Shown: in pieces, positions 33,740 to 45,673 of the stretch
Layout: each line of letters opens with the position of its first letter
Numbering within the stretch: position 1 is the stretch's first letter
NCBI GenBank assembly: GCA_000729835.1
Contig: JFHB01000020.1
Coordinates: forward strand, 1 to 64,000
DNA: 64,000 nt
Source of the DNA: Atkinsonella hypoxylon
Taxonomy: Eukaryota > Ascomycota > Sordariomycetes > Hypocreales > Clavicipitaceae
Reading direction: 5' to 3'
Program-made: the position numbers and the translations under genes
Notes under the pieces: generated by a model
Seen by the model: the letters and a program-made list of their open reading frames with translations, nothing else
What the model was told of the DNA's origin: nothing
The model's database searches: none

Positions 33740-35700
33740 AACGGGAGGTCGTCGTCCGGGGCAGCATTCGGAGTAGTGCTGAATAATAAGAAGCACATGG
33801 CTTGTACAACTGGAATGTAACCGTCGCGACAGCCAAACCAGATCCGCTCCAGGTAGTGGTAACACCAGTCTTTAGATGTTCCGCGCAAATTTGAAGTCTA
33901 ACAGCTAGGCTCGCCCAACCATAGCTGTTTCCTTCCTTGGACGAACGCAGTGTTGGGTTCTAGGGTCCTTCTCGAGCAGCCTTGGCAAAGGCGTCGTACC
34001 GTCAGAAGAGCTGGATCTCATGCCAGCAGGTATTAGCGGTACTTTGCAAACCTATGGACCGCTGTGCGTCGTCGACTGCGTGCCCAAGCAGGGCTCTACC
34101 ATGATATCAAACCACAAGCTTTCGATCAGGGGTGGAGGTGCGGCAGTATGTGAGTACGTGGGACAAGCTTTTTCGGACCGCCAAGATTCTTTGACGGCTC
34201 ATGTTTCTATCCTCGGCTCGCAAATGCGCTGTCGACTCGATAAATCAATGGCACTTCCATTAAACATGTGGGGATGGCCGACGCATGTCAGATTCGACTG
34301 GTCCATCATCCAGCGAACCCCGAGTTGAGGCCAACACCAGATTGACTCAATTTCAACATGGAAACCACCAACTTGGTTTACTCAGACCTGGAGTACCCGC
34401 CACTCAATGCTCCACGCGATGCTGATCATGTCAACGTGAACAAAGCTACACTGTGAATAACTACCAGGAGCATCCAGGACCAGCAAATTCACTAGTATGA
34501 GAACTATGCTCATTGACTTGATTTCCGTTCTGGTCCACTTCATGCCTTCTACCTCCGAAAGAGACGCATATTAGAGGCATAATACGGCGAGGCATCAAAC
34601 AGACACAGTCTGCTGATAGGCTCTTCTCCCAACATTCAACTCTTCAAAAATTGCTCAGAGCGCCTCGTCATTTGGGGAGGCCTGCTATGTGATCGATTTG
34701 ACGTCACACCCAGAGACGCTCGCTCTCACTAGGAAAGCCCCCAGGATCAACAGTTGCGTGTAGAGCGAAACAGCCTTCCTAGCTGCTCGCCAGTTGACAA
34801 AGTTGATGGCATCTGTGACTGAAACCCATCACCAACGCACCAGATCTCCTGTCCATGCCAACGACGCTGGAGTTGTCTTGCGATTAGCCAATGGCAACTC
34901 CCCTCGTTTCCTGGCTTACGGGTTACGCGTCCTCAACAGTCTCCCGGTGGAGAGCTACACGTGTATCGTGTATCAAGGCTGACGGAAGCTTTTCGAAATC
35001 TTAACATCATCTGCCTCCTCACCAATGCAGCCTCATTCTCCTCGCTCCAATACGGTATTCGCTCGTAGGATTTTGGCGGTAGCTCACGGGCAGCCATCCT
35101 CGTCCGATCCAGCTGGCCTTTTTTTGTTGAGTTGGGCTGGAGCCCTTAGTCCAGATCACGAATTTATTTTTCAACGTGACACAGTACTGTTTCAGAAGCA
35201 ATGCGATGATCAATGTATAGATGAAAGCCTTGTTCCATTTTTTCGTAGGAGGACGGAAGATGTCTGGTGGAATTTCCAACCGAAGTTCAACTGGGCATCC
35301 GCTGCCAAGTGCGCTGTCATTGTGCATCAACTTGGGATGAGAATTAATTGGGAATACTTTGATTGCCGGTTGTCGCATCTATCCGCATGAACCATGTCTT
35401 GTATTGAGGAAGTGTACTGCAAAATCGGTCTAACCGCTCAAGCAAGCTGCTGCAGGAAAGCATGTACGATCAAAAACACGCATGATCACAATGTTCCTCC
35501 TGGGCGTGGGGATCTTGTTGCATCCTTCCCTAATCTATAATTCCCTGTCATAAAGGGTAAATAATGCTGTCATTTATCATGGGAAATATATGCCGACTTG
35601 GAATGTGGCGGTCCTGTAATCTTTTCACCTTAAAAGGACGCTTAACGTGGTCATAAAGTAGACTTCAGAAGCCTCAGGGTTTAGGAATAAATATCCGCCA
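33740..35700. other. Intergenic, no gene seen
   Basis: Several ATG frames of 60-120 codons exist (34020-34328, 35025-35390) but none shows a domain, signal peptide or biased composition, and frames overlap on both strands. The segment just before 35701 is the GAL1 3' flank. Confidence 0.45.
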
Positions 35701-37366
35701 TCAACCAAGAGTCTGGTCTTGCACCAAGTACAAAGCACTGCCTCCTGCTGGCCGGCTCACCATTATGGCTTGCTCCTTCTGCTCATCCGTCAGCTGCAAT
35801 TTGGAGAAATACTCCCGTTCCAATGCCGACTTCACGTCGTCTGCTTTGTCTGCCGGCACCAAGTGAACGGTGCAACCACCCCATCCTGCTCCCGTCTGTC
35901 GGCTACCATAGGACCCAGCTGACAAGGCGATTCGGCAAATTTCGTCGTTTTCAGGGCAGCTGTTTTCATAAAGCACACGGCAAGATTCCTGTGTATCGTT
36001 CATGATGCTTCCAAGCTCTTGGTTAAATGTGGTTGTGTCCGACGCTCCTGTGTGAAGCGGTCGTACCAGGAGGGTGTAGAATTTCAATACGCGCAATGCT
36101 TCGGTGAAAACATGGAGAGCGCGCTGTCGCAGCTTGAAGCGGTCTGCTCTGACGGGAATCTTGCTCATGAATCGACTCTCGAGTTCAGGTACGGTCATGT
36201 TGAGAACTTTGGCTATTTCCTCTCGTGTGTAGCCCTCCTCCTGGGTGAGCGTCTCCTTGGTTATGGCGACCAACTTTTCGAGCTCCTCTTCCTTGGTTAA
36301 GCTTTTCGCTGCCAAGTGGTCAGATGAGTTGGCATGATAGAAGTACGTATCGTGGAAGCCCTGAAGACTGATTCCCAATGGTCCCGCATCCTCTGGAAGC
36401 GGTGTGCCAGGCGGGTTCAAGACCGCACTCAAGTACGCTGCGGCAAAGCTGACTTCAACGACGCGAAGGTTGTAATTAATCGGACCGGTGACATGCTTGT
36501 TTGCCGTGACAAAGCTTTGCGCAATTAGGAAGCATAACTCAGGGTTCGTCGGTGGCATTTTGACAGTGCGAGCCTCTAGTTGAGGGCTGAATGATACAAA
36601 AAGCGCTGAGCCCTGCTCGGAGAAAACAGAAGCGGCTTGGTCCATTCTATCAATGATTTCAGGTCAGCCTAGAATATCAAATGAAATTTGGTGCACTTGG
36701 CGACTCGAAACACTGAGGTGATGCGTCTTACCCTCCAGAATTGACCCCGACTGCACGCTCACTGACGATGGCCAACTCCGTCAACTCCTTTTTATCGACA
36801 ACCTTTTCACCATTGGCGTTCATGACTGCCAGTGCGCTTGTTGTGACCACTGCTGCGCTTGAACTCAGACCGCCACCCACGGGTACTGTGCCGTCAACCA
36901 TGACTTCCATATTGCAAGCTTTGAAGCCATGACCATGCTTCTTCCGAAGCAACTCTAGTGCACCGCGAAGACCACTCTTGAAGTAGTTTGTCCACTCGAA
37001 CTTGGTGGCGTCAATTTCTATATCGCCATCCAGAGGGAAATCGAACTGGCCGGCGGGGAATTTAGAATTGTCAACGTTGGAGAGTTTAACGTGAAATGTC
37101 GAGACCCCTTCTGCTGGTGGTGTGGCTGCCACTGCCATGATCACGTCAGCGGTGATGGCCATGGGCAAGACCGAATACAGTGAATAGTCGATGTGTTCGC
37201 CGATGATGTTCACTCGACCGGGAGACCGGGCAATGAAGCTGGCCTTGTGACCATAGACTTTTTCGAACGTGGTCAGCAGCTTGTTCCATCTCGGCCCCTC
37301 GGTAGCCAGAGCTGAGTTGGGGTAAATATCCGCCAGAGATTTGGCGACAGGAACAGAACCGGACAT
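35701..37366 (-). CDS. GAL1: Galactokinase
   Basis: Two exons, 37366-36732 and 36646-35701, give 526 residues; the intron splits the last glycine of VNSGG before MDQAAS. The enzyme phosphorylates alpha-D-galactose at C1 with ATP, the first committed step of the Leloir pathway in the cytosol. It is a GHMP kinase: the galactokinase signature GRVNIIGEHIDY is at 50-61, the ATP-binding PVGGGLSSSAAVV at 162-174, NSGGMDQAAS supplies the catalytic-base Asp region, and the C-terminal GHMP block is GAGWGGCTVHLVP. The length matches fungal GAL1 enzymes. It does not sit beside other Leloir genes here. GAL3-like sensor proteins share the fold, but the intact SS in the GLSSS loop favours a true kinase. Confidence 0.96.
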
Positions 37367-38565
37367 TGTGGATTATCGATGCGGCGTTGTAGTGATCTTT
37401 CGCCTATTGGTACCCAAACTTATATCTCATGCATCAATCGTTTTACTGCCTTTGTTTTTCGATGCAGTGTTACTGGTCTTGTTTGGAAAGTTGCTGATGA
37501 TGTTGGCGCGTCTCGCAACATTGAGTTGGAACCCCGCAGATCACACGAGTGACGAGAGCTGCTGCCCCTCCACTTTGGCTTGAGTTGTTTGCTCCAATCC
37601 CACAGGATTGATCGATGAACTGCGACTTGAAGCTCGCTCCAGGCTCCTATTCTATGAACAGACGCGCTGTGGGAAATCGGTCAGATTTAGGATAATGCTC
37701 GACGGAGTGCGGTCGATCCGCACATCTAAAAAAAATTAGCAGCACCCGATAACCTTTTTTGATTACGATCAAGAAGGCATAGCTCCTCCGTTCCTTACCC
37801 TTTTTCTTTCGGGGTAGTGCCGTTACTAAATATAAATATTACGGACAGTGCGTCGGTGACGTGGATTGGGCACGCAACGCATCTCAGGTCCAGCCGTAGC
37901 AGATGTGCAGCATAGGTATGCTCAACATAAGGATATAGAGCATGTGCATTAGTCAGACATTCGAGAGCAGACACGGGAGGGCTGTTGCGCTACCCCCAAA
38001 ACAACTTCGATGTGCTTTATTGTGGAAGATAAGTTATGCTCGAAATCTTTCTACTACTTTGCTAAAACTTGCTCTGAAGTGCTATTGCTTGGAGCACGAA
38101 GTCGTGTTCAGTGTCAGTGGATTTCGTCCTTTGCGCCCGCATACTGGCTAATAGCTTATTGATGCCAGATGACCAGCGCTCGCCAAGGACCAAGGTCTAC
38201 AAATAATCAACGAGACTGAAGGTTTAATGAAATCAAGACTGAGGACAGCGCAAGCCAGTACGCCGACCAACCATCATCGACTACGAAATCTTGTCCTCTC
38301 CGACGAGAGAATTTTCATGGAAAGCTCGTTCATGAAAAGTTACTTGCTAGAACATCTAACAAGGGAACCATGGAGAGAGGCTTATATGCCTCGGGGGCAT
38401 GGCATGCGCTTGGCAGTCCACCCAGAAAACTGCTGTCAATCGACTGACGTCTGAATCCTAAATCTAATTACCCACTCAGATCCGTGAGATGTCTTTGAAC
38501 ACTTTTTGGTAGAAAAAGGCATAATTAAGAAAGCAACAGTCCGTTCCTCCTAATTTTCGACAGCA
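37367..38565. other. GAL1 upstream region, no other gene seen
   Basis: The first several hundred bases are the presumptive GAL1 promoter. No other coding or RNA signal found; frames at 37942-38151 and 38227-38454 look random. Confidence 0.45.
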
Positions 38566-39309
38566 TTATCGAATAAGAAAAGAAGAATCTGAAATTGACT
38601 TTGACTTGAAAATGGCTCGCTGTTGGCTTTGCGGGAAGGTCTTCTGGATGCCTTCTTCATCAAAAATCCCCAATGCAGCTCCATACGCAGATTTGATGAT
38701 TGGTCGTGGTAGTTGACCCCCTAATGCATAGTCTGCATTTTCGTATGCGAAATTGAGGGCTTCGCGGAGAAACAGGTTAACGTCGAACTGCGAACCGTAC
38801 GCCAGCGCAGGATTGTTGAGCATTCGAATGATGTGATGCCATGTCCTCAAATACATTGATGTGACCCAAATAAATGTTCGCGAGGCAGTGCCGTATGATT
38901 CCCATGCAAGCCAGTCCAAATACCAGGTCAATTCGCCGCACAGAAGTCGAGGGATGCGGAGGACTCTTACCAGACCGACAACCTGAGTCCGTAGTCGGGG
39001 AGATGCGCTGATATCCTGACGATCAAGAAGGAAGACGGGCGAGCAGAATTCATATCTTGGGTCGTGACAACGTGTCAAGTTGTACCAGATGCCGTCACGA
39101 TCACCGCGGTGGAAATAAAGACCCCAACTGAATTCTTCTTGGGCGAGATCCTGAGCACAGTGAGTCTCGTATGTTGCTATATCAATTTCGCAGCTTGTAC
39201 CATGGTTTCGACCGTGGGCTCCCGATGTAGTGCTGCCGTTGAAAGGTCGTGACAGACTGATAGTGACATAGATCGAACCGGGTTCGAGATCTTTGACCAG
39301 TTTGCTCAT
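38566..39309 (-). CDS. Hypothetical fungal protein (247 aa)
   Basis: A single-exon frame with ATG at 39309 (MSKLVKDLEPGSIYVTISLS) encodes 247 residues. I do not recognise the family with certainty. The centre reads EFSWGLYFHRGDRDGIWYNL, a strand pattern seen in fungal DUF7770-like proteins (WxLYF...G..IxxNL), followed by DRQDISASPRLRTQVVGLVRV and an aromatic-rich helix (TWYLDWLAWESYG). There is no signal peptide or membrane helix. The last 25 residues are Ser/Lys-rich. Codon use looks coding-like throughout and the opposite strand has only short frames. Alternative: a member of an orphan, lineage-specific family. No function is proposed. Confidence 0.6.
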   Translation of the reverse strand: MSKLVKDLEPGSIYVTISLSRPFNGSTTSGAHGRNHGTSCEIDIATYETHCAQDLAQEEFSWGLYFHRGDRDGIWYNLTRCHDPRYEFCSPVFLLDRQDISASPRLRTQVVGLVRVLRIPRLLCGELTWYLDWLAWESYGTASRTFIWVTSMYLRTWHHIIRMLNNPALAYGSQFDVNLFLREALNFAYENADYALGGQLPRPIIKSAYGAALGIFDEEGIQKTFPQSQQRAIFKSKSISDSSFLIR

Positions 39310-41529
39310 GATAGTAAAAGAGACAAGCGAATGTTGGAAAGGAAGAGAGACGAGAGATTGCAGTATCAAGGGCGAAGAAAACTGATCAAGGAGGTGTTTG
39401 TTTCATGGTGATACGCAAGAAGGTTCTGTTACTCTGAAGCACAAACGACCCCAGCCTGCGTTCACTAACAACACCTGGCTGGCTGACCGACGACAGCTGG
39501 TAGCCTGTCCAGCCAGCTGGCAGGCCAGTGACATGCAATGCAGTTGAATTTCCACTGATCAAAGGGAACAAGCTTTTTATCTCTTATTAGTCTGAATGAC
39601 CTGCAGTGTAATTTATACTTAAGCAGCGTTGAGTTGCCGCTCCAATAGGCGCGCATTTATGCGGCTATTGCGGCTCCGGAGAAAGAATCTCATGGTCCGA
39701 CGCAGGGTTGTCTCTTCAGATGGCGGATCGCGTGTACTTGCGCTCCTATCAGGGACGAGGCTTCACGTAGGGTTCAAGCTTATCATAATAGCCCAGCCTA
39801 CCTCATCTTAGGTCTAAGTAAGGAATTTAACTAACTATCCTAATTTAGCAAGCGGCAATAAAGGTCTATGTTAGTGCAAATATTACTAATCAACAGTATG
39901 AACTTATCTCTACCTAATTGACACGGTCCTTATACTTTGTTAATGAAGAGCTCTGAGGAGTATACAGGTAATGCTAAGTACCAGATACTTAGATACATAC
40001 CGTGTATCTGCTATTTGCACCTAAGACTTAGGTATGCCCACAGGCAGCCCCGCACTAAACAGGTATCAGTACCTGGGTTGGTAGGTACCTGGTAATCTTG
40101 CTAGGTGCGCACGCTGGTTCTCTGGCTTAATGCCACCTACGCTTTAACTTGGTACCTACAGTAGATAATTACCTTGGCGCGCGACCCCGATTTACGCCTT
40201 TCAATAATGACCAACCCGCTTAAAAAGCCCTCGTGAAGCAGGACCGAAGTCTCAGCAAAAAATCAGGGTTGGCGCGCGACTTGGTACGTCTTGCTCGGCA
40301 CCAATAGGTGCCTAGGTAGCGACTGCCTACTTCAGGCTCGGAGCTGTATGGGGCTGTGACCCACTTAGCTAGTAGAGCCACATTCTTTTTCCTACGCCCC
40401 GCCACTAAATGTATATGCACAACCCTGGCAGCTGTGATATTCGTTAATTTCTTAATTACCCTATTGCCTTGCAACCTCTCAAGAGGCTCTTAAGGCAACG
40501 CCCACTTATTCTTATTTGTATAGACGGGCATTTTCTAGCGCGAGCCCGGGGTCAAGCTGTAGAGAAATTAATAAAATGGTTAAGACAACAAATTAATTTT
40601 TTTGGTAAGAGAGCTGGAGCTATACCTTTATGTGTGTGGGGGAGTGTGGGAATCAACCCCGCTAGCTAGATACGGCTGGTCGTGTGGAGTACAGCTCCAA
40701 ACCATACATCCGACACCCTACGTGGCTTTTGCCTTCGCGCAAGCAAAGGGATCGCCCACGTACGCATTGACCTCGCGGAGCTACGTCAGCTATTGTGGAT
40801 TCGGCCAAAGGATCAAGTGATCAACCGCCGCAGCGTTCACGTGGGGCACCCACGGTACAGTTCTTCTACTCTTCGTCAGACGAGAAATTCAACTGTCTTG
40901 CATCGGACAATAGGTGCAAATCCGATCGTCATACTTGCATTCGCACGTAACAAGAAAGGCTTGCATAGCAAAGCAAAACTCAGCATAATGGATCCTCGTA
41001 ATGATAGTATCGGTGTCAGACAAAAAGTCCCAGCGAACGACCCAAGAACGAAGCGGGGATCCGATTGAATCTCGCCAAGCCAACCCTCATCTCGATTTAC
41101 CTGGTCCAAGGATCGCCTATCGTGACCGCAGCTGCCCACCTATTACCACAAGCGTAACTCGTCGCCACGTCCAAAGATGCCTGGAGAACCTTATCACAAG
41201 TAAAGAGGGGTTTGGTGGCGATACTACAGTTGTAGGTGGGGTGTAGCAGGCGATTGGGCGTCGTAAGCATCCAGCCAGTCAGCCAAGCTTGCTAGCCTAG
41301 GCCTGGAGACCTGGAGTCAGGGAGGTGGGTGGCCACCATCCCACCAAGAATCGCTCCCAGGCTAGATTGGTTCGTGTCTTATTAAAAGGCTGGGCTGCTC
41401 CTTCCTCATTGTTCATGAACTAGCTCGTAGTCCACGCTCTCCTTACAAGTTTTACCAAGCATCTGAATTCCATCAAATATCCTCCATACAACACTCTACC
41501 TACCAACAAATTTGACAAATAGTTCAATC
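39310..41529. other. Gene-poor region upstream of metallothionein
   Basis: From 39790 to 40620 the sequence is TA-richer, with several TACCTAGG-like words (for example 40080-40095) and a duplicated 12-mer TTGGCGCGCGAC at 40174-40185 and 40269-40280. Frames at 40469-41246 have no domain. It may include a degraded repeat; nothing specific is identifiable. Confidence 0.45.
41366..41389 (+). promoter_or_regulatory. Metallothionein promoter elements
   Basis: An inverted CCAAT (ATTGG, 41366-41370) and a TATA-like TATTAAAAGG (41380-41389) lie about 140-165 bp before the metallothionein ATG, a sensible position for a compact inducible promoter. Motif-based only. Confidence 0.4.
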
Positions 41530-41680
41530 ATGGGTGACTGCGGCTGCTCTTCCTCTGGCTCCTGCAACTGCGGCTCTAGCTGCACTTGCGCCAACTGCCC
41601 GGTAAGCCAAGCCTTTGCCGGAAAATTACTGTTGGATGATTAAGGCATGAAACTGACCGATGCTATTCCAGCACAAATAA
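41530..41680 (+). CDS. Copper metallothionein (26 aa)
   Basis: Two exons, 41530-41601 and 41672-41680, encode 26 residues; the intron (GTAAGC...TTCCAG) is phase 0 and the second exon holds only His, Lys and the stop. The start is MGDCGCSSSGSCNCG and the protein has seven Cys at 4, 6, 12, 14, 18, 20 and 23, i.e. three CxC motifs and a final Cys. This spacing and length match the Neurospora crassa copper metallothionein as I know it. It binds Cu(I) in a thiolate cluster in the cytosol and buffers copper. The stop codon is embedded in AATAAATAAA, so the polyadenylation-like signal overlaps it. The gene is below normal length cut-offs and easily missed. Confidence 0.95.
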
Positions 41681-42046
41681 ATAAAATTTTGCTCTCGACT
41701 CTGGACAAGGTGCGAGGTGCAGGGTCGATGGGTGTACCAGGGTATCATTCAGTCATGGCGTCTGGATGAGCATCGTCGGGTTTCTTTTGGTATGTTACAT
41801 CGAGGGGTTGGGACATGCGGCCATTCGGGCTCAGAATGCTGGAGTTGGTCGTATTCCACGAAGATGACTTAGGCAGATAACAACGTCAGATTGATTATTG
41901 TGCTGCAAAGGTGGTGTGTATACGAACTGTTGCGGAGACGAAATCTCCCAATGACCTAGCTTGCATGACTTGCCTGCGAATCCTTCAAAGCCTACTCCGT
42001 ACATGTACTCTCATTTGCTAAGATGATATTATGTCCCTGACAAGCA

Positions 42047-42855
42047 TTATGCATAATGTCGGGGAAAAATACCAACCAATACAGGACTGATGAAACCCTT
42101 GAGCGCCATGGCCTGCTCTTGATCATCTGCACTGAATTTAGGCGAGTTCTCTATGTCAACTTCCCCGAATACTGTAGTGTCTGAAGTTTCCATCATGAAA
42201 CCGGCGTCCACTAGTACTCTTGCCGCAGATAAAAGCATTCCGGCAGCGGCCATACCCACCCAGACCCTGTCAAGTCGACACATCTCTAATTCATCCAAGA
42301 CTCTGAAGTGCTTGTACATGCATGCTCTTGCTTCTGTGTAAACGAATTGTTGTGCCAAACTAAAACACCATAGGCCAATCATGAGCATGTCATAGAGCAA
42401 GTTGACGTAATATGGTATACGGGTGAAAAGAAACGAAATCGTTCGGACAAAGACAATGGCCAACGACAATACGGCAATTGCAGCATTCGTTTCTGACATT
42501 TTGTTTAGGAGATAAATGTCAACACTAAGAGATCTTTGATTCAGAATTAAACCACCTTGAGAAAAGACTAAGATAGAGACGCATACCTCATAGTCAGCTT
42601 GATGGCAGTTTCAAGCGCTCTGGGATCTGCTGCAGAACACAACCGTGTATTCGTGCCCACGTGGCATTCAACAGTATCCAATGCTCTTGACTTATGGTTT
42701 AATTGATCAGGTGTAGCACAGGTCAAATGAACGATTGCGAACAAAGAGAAGCATAACTCCATGTACAGAAGCAAAGCCTGGATCTGACCCCTGATTGCCA
42801 TGATGCTAATATTCTGCCAGCACATGGCCACACGAACTGGACAAGCACTATCCAT
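42047..42855 (-). CDS. Four-helix membrane protein (MARVEL-like)
   Basis: Exons 42855-42587 and 42524-42047 give 248 residues; the donor AG|GTATGC and acceptor TTAG|TGTT keep frame and join MRG-type sequence as KLTMSVDIYLLNKM. Four hydrophobic segments are visible: around QALLLYMELCFSLFAIVHL, AAIAVLSLAIVFVRTISFLF, LLYDMLMIGLWCFSLAQQFV and VGMAAAGMLLSAARVLVDAG. Between helices 1 and 2 lies a Cys-containing loop. The pattern resembles fungal MARVEL-domain or related small tetraspan proteins of plasma membrane or vesicles, but no diagnostic motif settles it. The C-terminal 50 residues are acidic. The exact 3' end is uncertain: a GT near 42070 could start another intron that would change only the last residues. 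Confidence 0.65.
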
Positions 42856-44015
42856 TACAGTCTCGAGCTTGGCCGATATTTATACATGACACCAGGCCTT
42901 TTCAACACCCAACGTGGAGTAAACAACGTGAAACTTTGTGGCTCGGTGGCTAGAAACCACAAAGGTAGAAACTTGCTCATTCACGCGCACCTCGGGCAGA
43001 GATGCGGGACGGTCCGTCACTACATCGACATCTGAGGGTATTGAGATCTGTGAGCGCGCATAATTGTGCCATCATACTTGCTCGCGCTGGTATGTAAATC
43101 ACGCCGTGGATGCAGAATAAGGTGCAAAGTTGCCACGGCCCACGAACGGGTCCCCCTTGAAATTACGGATACCTAAAAGGACCTGTATTTGGAACCGCAG
43201 TTTCCACAGGTGCCCAATTTTACACCTCATTGTTAGTGCAAAAGGTTGTCCGGAAATTCGACCTTCCTCTTCATGGGACGAGGCATCTGCCGCAATACTT
43301 GGACATCGAAGGTACCTAGGTAGGTATATTCTGCTACTACATAACAGCACAGTATTTCCAGATCTTCAACTACCTATGCTGACTTTTTTTTTTCCTTTTT
43401 TTTTTTTTTTCGCTCGGCAAGTGTAACCACCTGTGTCGCATTTAACTGCACTTCTGAGTTACAGGCATGACGTTCGCATCTAGGATAGAGATCACCTACC
43501 TACCTGATCCTTGAATCTCCTTGAGACTATGACAGTTGTCAGCGAGTTCGCCAACCACCTCATTTCACAGTGACCTGATAAATGGCTGCTTTCTACTCCG
43601 TATACATGTAGTCTATTGACGTGCAAAGTCTACTACATCTACTACTATCGACGACAAGGCAGGGTTTGCACAGTGGAGCTTCGTCCCACATCATAATTGG
43701 TCGACATCAGCTCATCAGCAAAGGCAAGAACGATGCCTCGGATGTGTGGGCCGAGCTGTCACAGCGTTTGTGTTTCTCGCGCGTCTCATTTTTTTAAATC
43801 AAATCTTGTTTTCCTAAACGTCGTTTTCTATCGATTCCCACCGTTCGCAACGTCATCTTCGGCTGATAATAGAGCGTCAAGTAACTGTTAGATTGAACGA
43901 AAATTACTTTGCGAAGTATGAACACTTGAAACGCAGGATACGATACTGTTCTTCGATTAGACGGCTCGTCGCGTGCGGTTTTTCCGTCAAGGATCGTCTG
44001 CCACTACCGATCAAG
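42856..44015. other. Divergent intergenic region
   Basis: Between the membrane-protein gene (minus) and the RING-CH gene (plus), so probably a shared bidirectional promoter. It has TACCTAGGTAGGTA at about 43313-43326 and a T-rich tract at 43384-43411. No gene found. Confidence 0.5.
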
Positions 44016-45673
44016 ATGGCGACTGAACACAAAGAAGCGGCACTTCCGTCTGAGATACTAGAGGTCGTCAAGGCAGAAAGACCGGCGGACGCTCCAAGGC
44101 GATGTTTTATATGCTTGACCGATGAGGAGTCATCCGATCCTTCAGATTCGTGGGTTGATCCTTGCCCATGCACTCTTGAGGCGCATCAAGACTGCATGTT
44201 GTCTTGGGTGTTGGACTGCGAGCGCACGAACAAGCCGCTGAAATGTCCAGTGTGCAAATCTACCATTGAGATGGAAGGACCTCGTGATCTAATCGTTGCA
44301 TTCAATGACTTAATGCATAAGCGCTTCACCAAGACAAGCCCGTACCTTCTCTTAACTGGGATGTCAATGGGTGTACAATTCAGCCTCCAAATGTATGGCG
44401 CCTTGGCTTTATGGTCCTTTGCGGGGAAGAACACCGTAATGCGTTTCTTGCTGGGCCCAGATATGGTCATTGATGCCAAAACTGGAGGGGGCATGCGAAT
44501 GATTCGAGAACGAATTTGGAGCAGCCTTGTATTAATGAATGTGGCACCGGCATTGCTTTTCAGCCAGTTACTGCCCAATCTGAGCAACAAGATTTTCTTG
44601 CCAACGGCTTCTTTGGTATGAGTTAATGGATCTATTCGAGGTATTGGTTTTTTTTTAAATAAACAAGACTCCTACTGACTACTGGAATACAGTACGGCAT
44701 GTATCAGATCATGCATAACGACTCATTTTTCGTCTGGCCACCGTCACCACAACTGGCGATGACTTTGTTTCCCTATGTCCGCTCCGTCTACTATAATTTA
44801 TGGCGAGAACTCGTTCTACCATACGAGGTCAAGCTTAATAGGCAAATTCTTGGTCTGCCACCAGTGGACCAGAATAATGATGCTCAACAAGATGGGAACC
44901 GGCGTCGACAGGCACAACAGAATGGAGAGGGCGGTTTTGTGGGACTCCTACAAGGGCTACTTGATGCACTAGATCCTAACGACGACGACGATGACGGTGT
45001 TCAGGTTAATGGGCTGGATATGATGAACGGAGTGGCCAATAATGGAAATGAAGGACAAGGCGCAGGGGTCATGTTCGAGCTGCGGATCGAAGAAGTAGAC
45101 GAGGACGAGGGAAACATCAACGGTCACAATCAAGAGGCTGACGGAAATGCAATCCAGGTCGAATTGGAAGTCGAAGCTGGAGATGAGCTGGAACAAGGCG
45201 ACTTGCAAGACGACACCAGACCTGGTGGCGGCGTTGAGGGCCAAGAAGAGCAGTTGAACCATGCAGCTGCACCTGAACCTCTACCCCCAGTAGACGCAGC
45301 TCAAGATCAGCACGAGGCTCCGCAGGCGCCTCCCGCTCGAAGGATGGGATTGGGGGCGTTGTTGTCCAGCATCTCGAATTCGGTAGTCAGTGCACTGATA
45401 TTGCCTGGAGTGTCATTTGCCATGGGGGAGGCCTTGCGATTAGTTTTGCCAAAAGCCTGGACAGCATCTGCATCGCGCAACTCATTGGCAATGTACGTCG
45501 GATCAAGCAGTCGACCTGGACTCTTGCAACAACAATGGGGTCGCAGCTTGGTTGGCGGCTGTCTCTTTGTGGTTCTCAAAGACGCTGTTCGGGTTTACGC
45601 CAAGTCTCGGAGGGTGGCCGCGATGGCAAATCGGCGCGTCAAGAATGTTGACCGGAAGCGCAGAGAAAAATAG
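44016..45673 (+). CDS. RING-CH (MARCH-type) E3 ubiquitin ligase, membrane-bound
   Basis: Two exons, 44016-44615 and 44693-45673 (phase 0), give 526 residues; ATG 44016 is the first in frame. The N-terminal RING-CH (C4HC3) has Cys30, Cys33, Cys50, Cys52, His57, Cys60, Cys77 and Cys80, with DPCPCTLEAHQDC and LKCPVC, diagnostic of the class. RING-CH ligases are membrane-anchored and ubiquitinate membrane proteins. Hydrophobic stretches around TGMSMGVQFSLQMYGALALW, SSLVLMNVAPALLFSQLL, ISNSVVSALILPGVSFAMG and LVGGCLFVVLKDA fit about four helices, as in MARCH5-like proteins. A roughly 140-residue highly acidic, Gln/Asn-rich loop with a DDDDDG run lies between helices 2 and 3. It is too short for the yeast Doa10/SSM4 type. 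Confidence 0.88.

Noticed and set aside
35025..35390. 121-codon ATG frame on plus with an antisense frame of the same size
   Set aside because: Mirror-image open frames on both strands without domains suggest chance openness.
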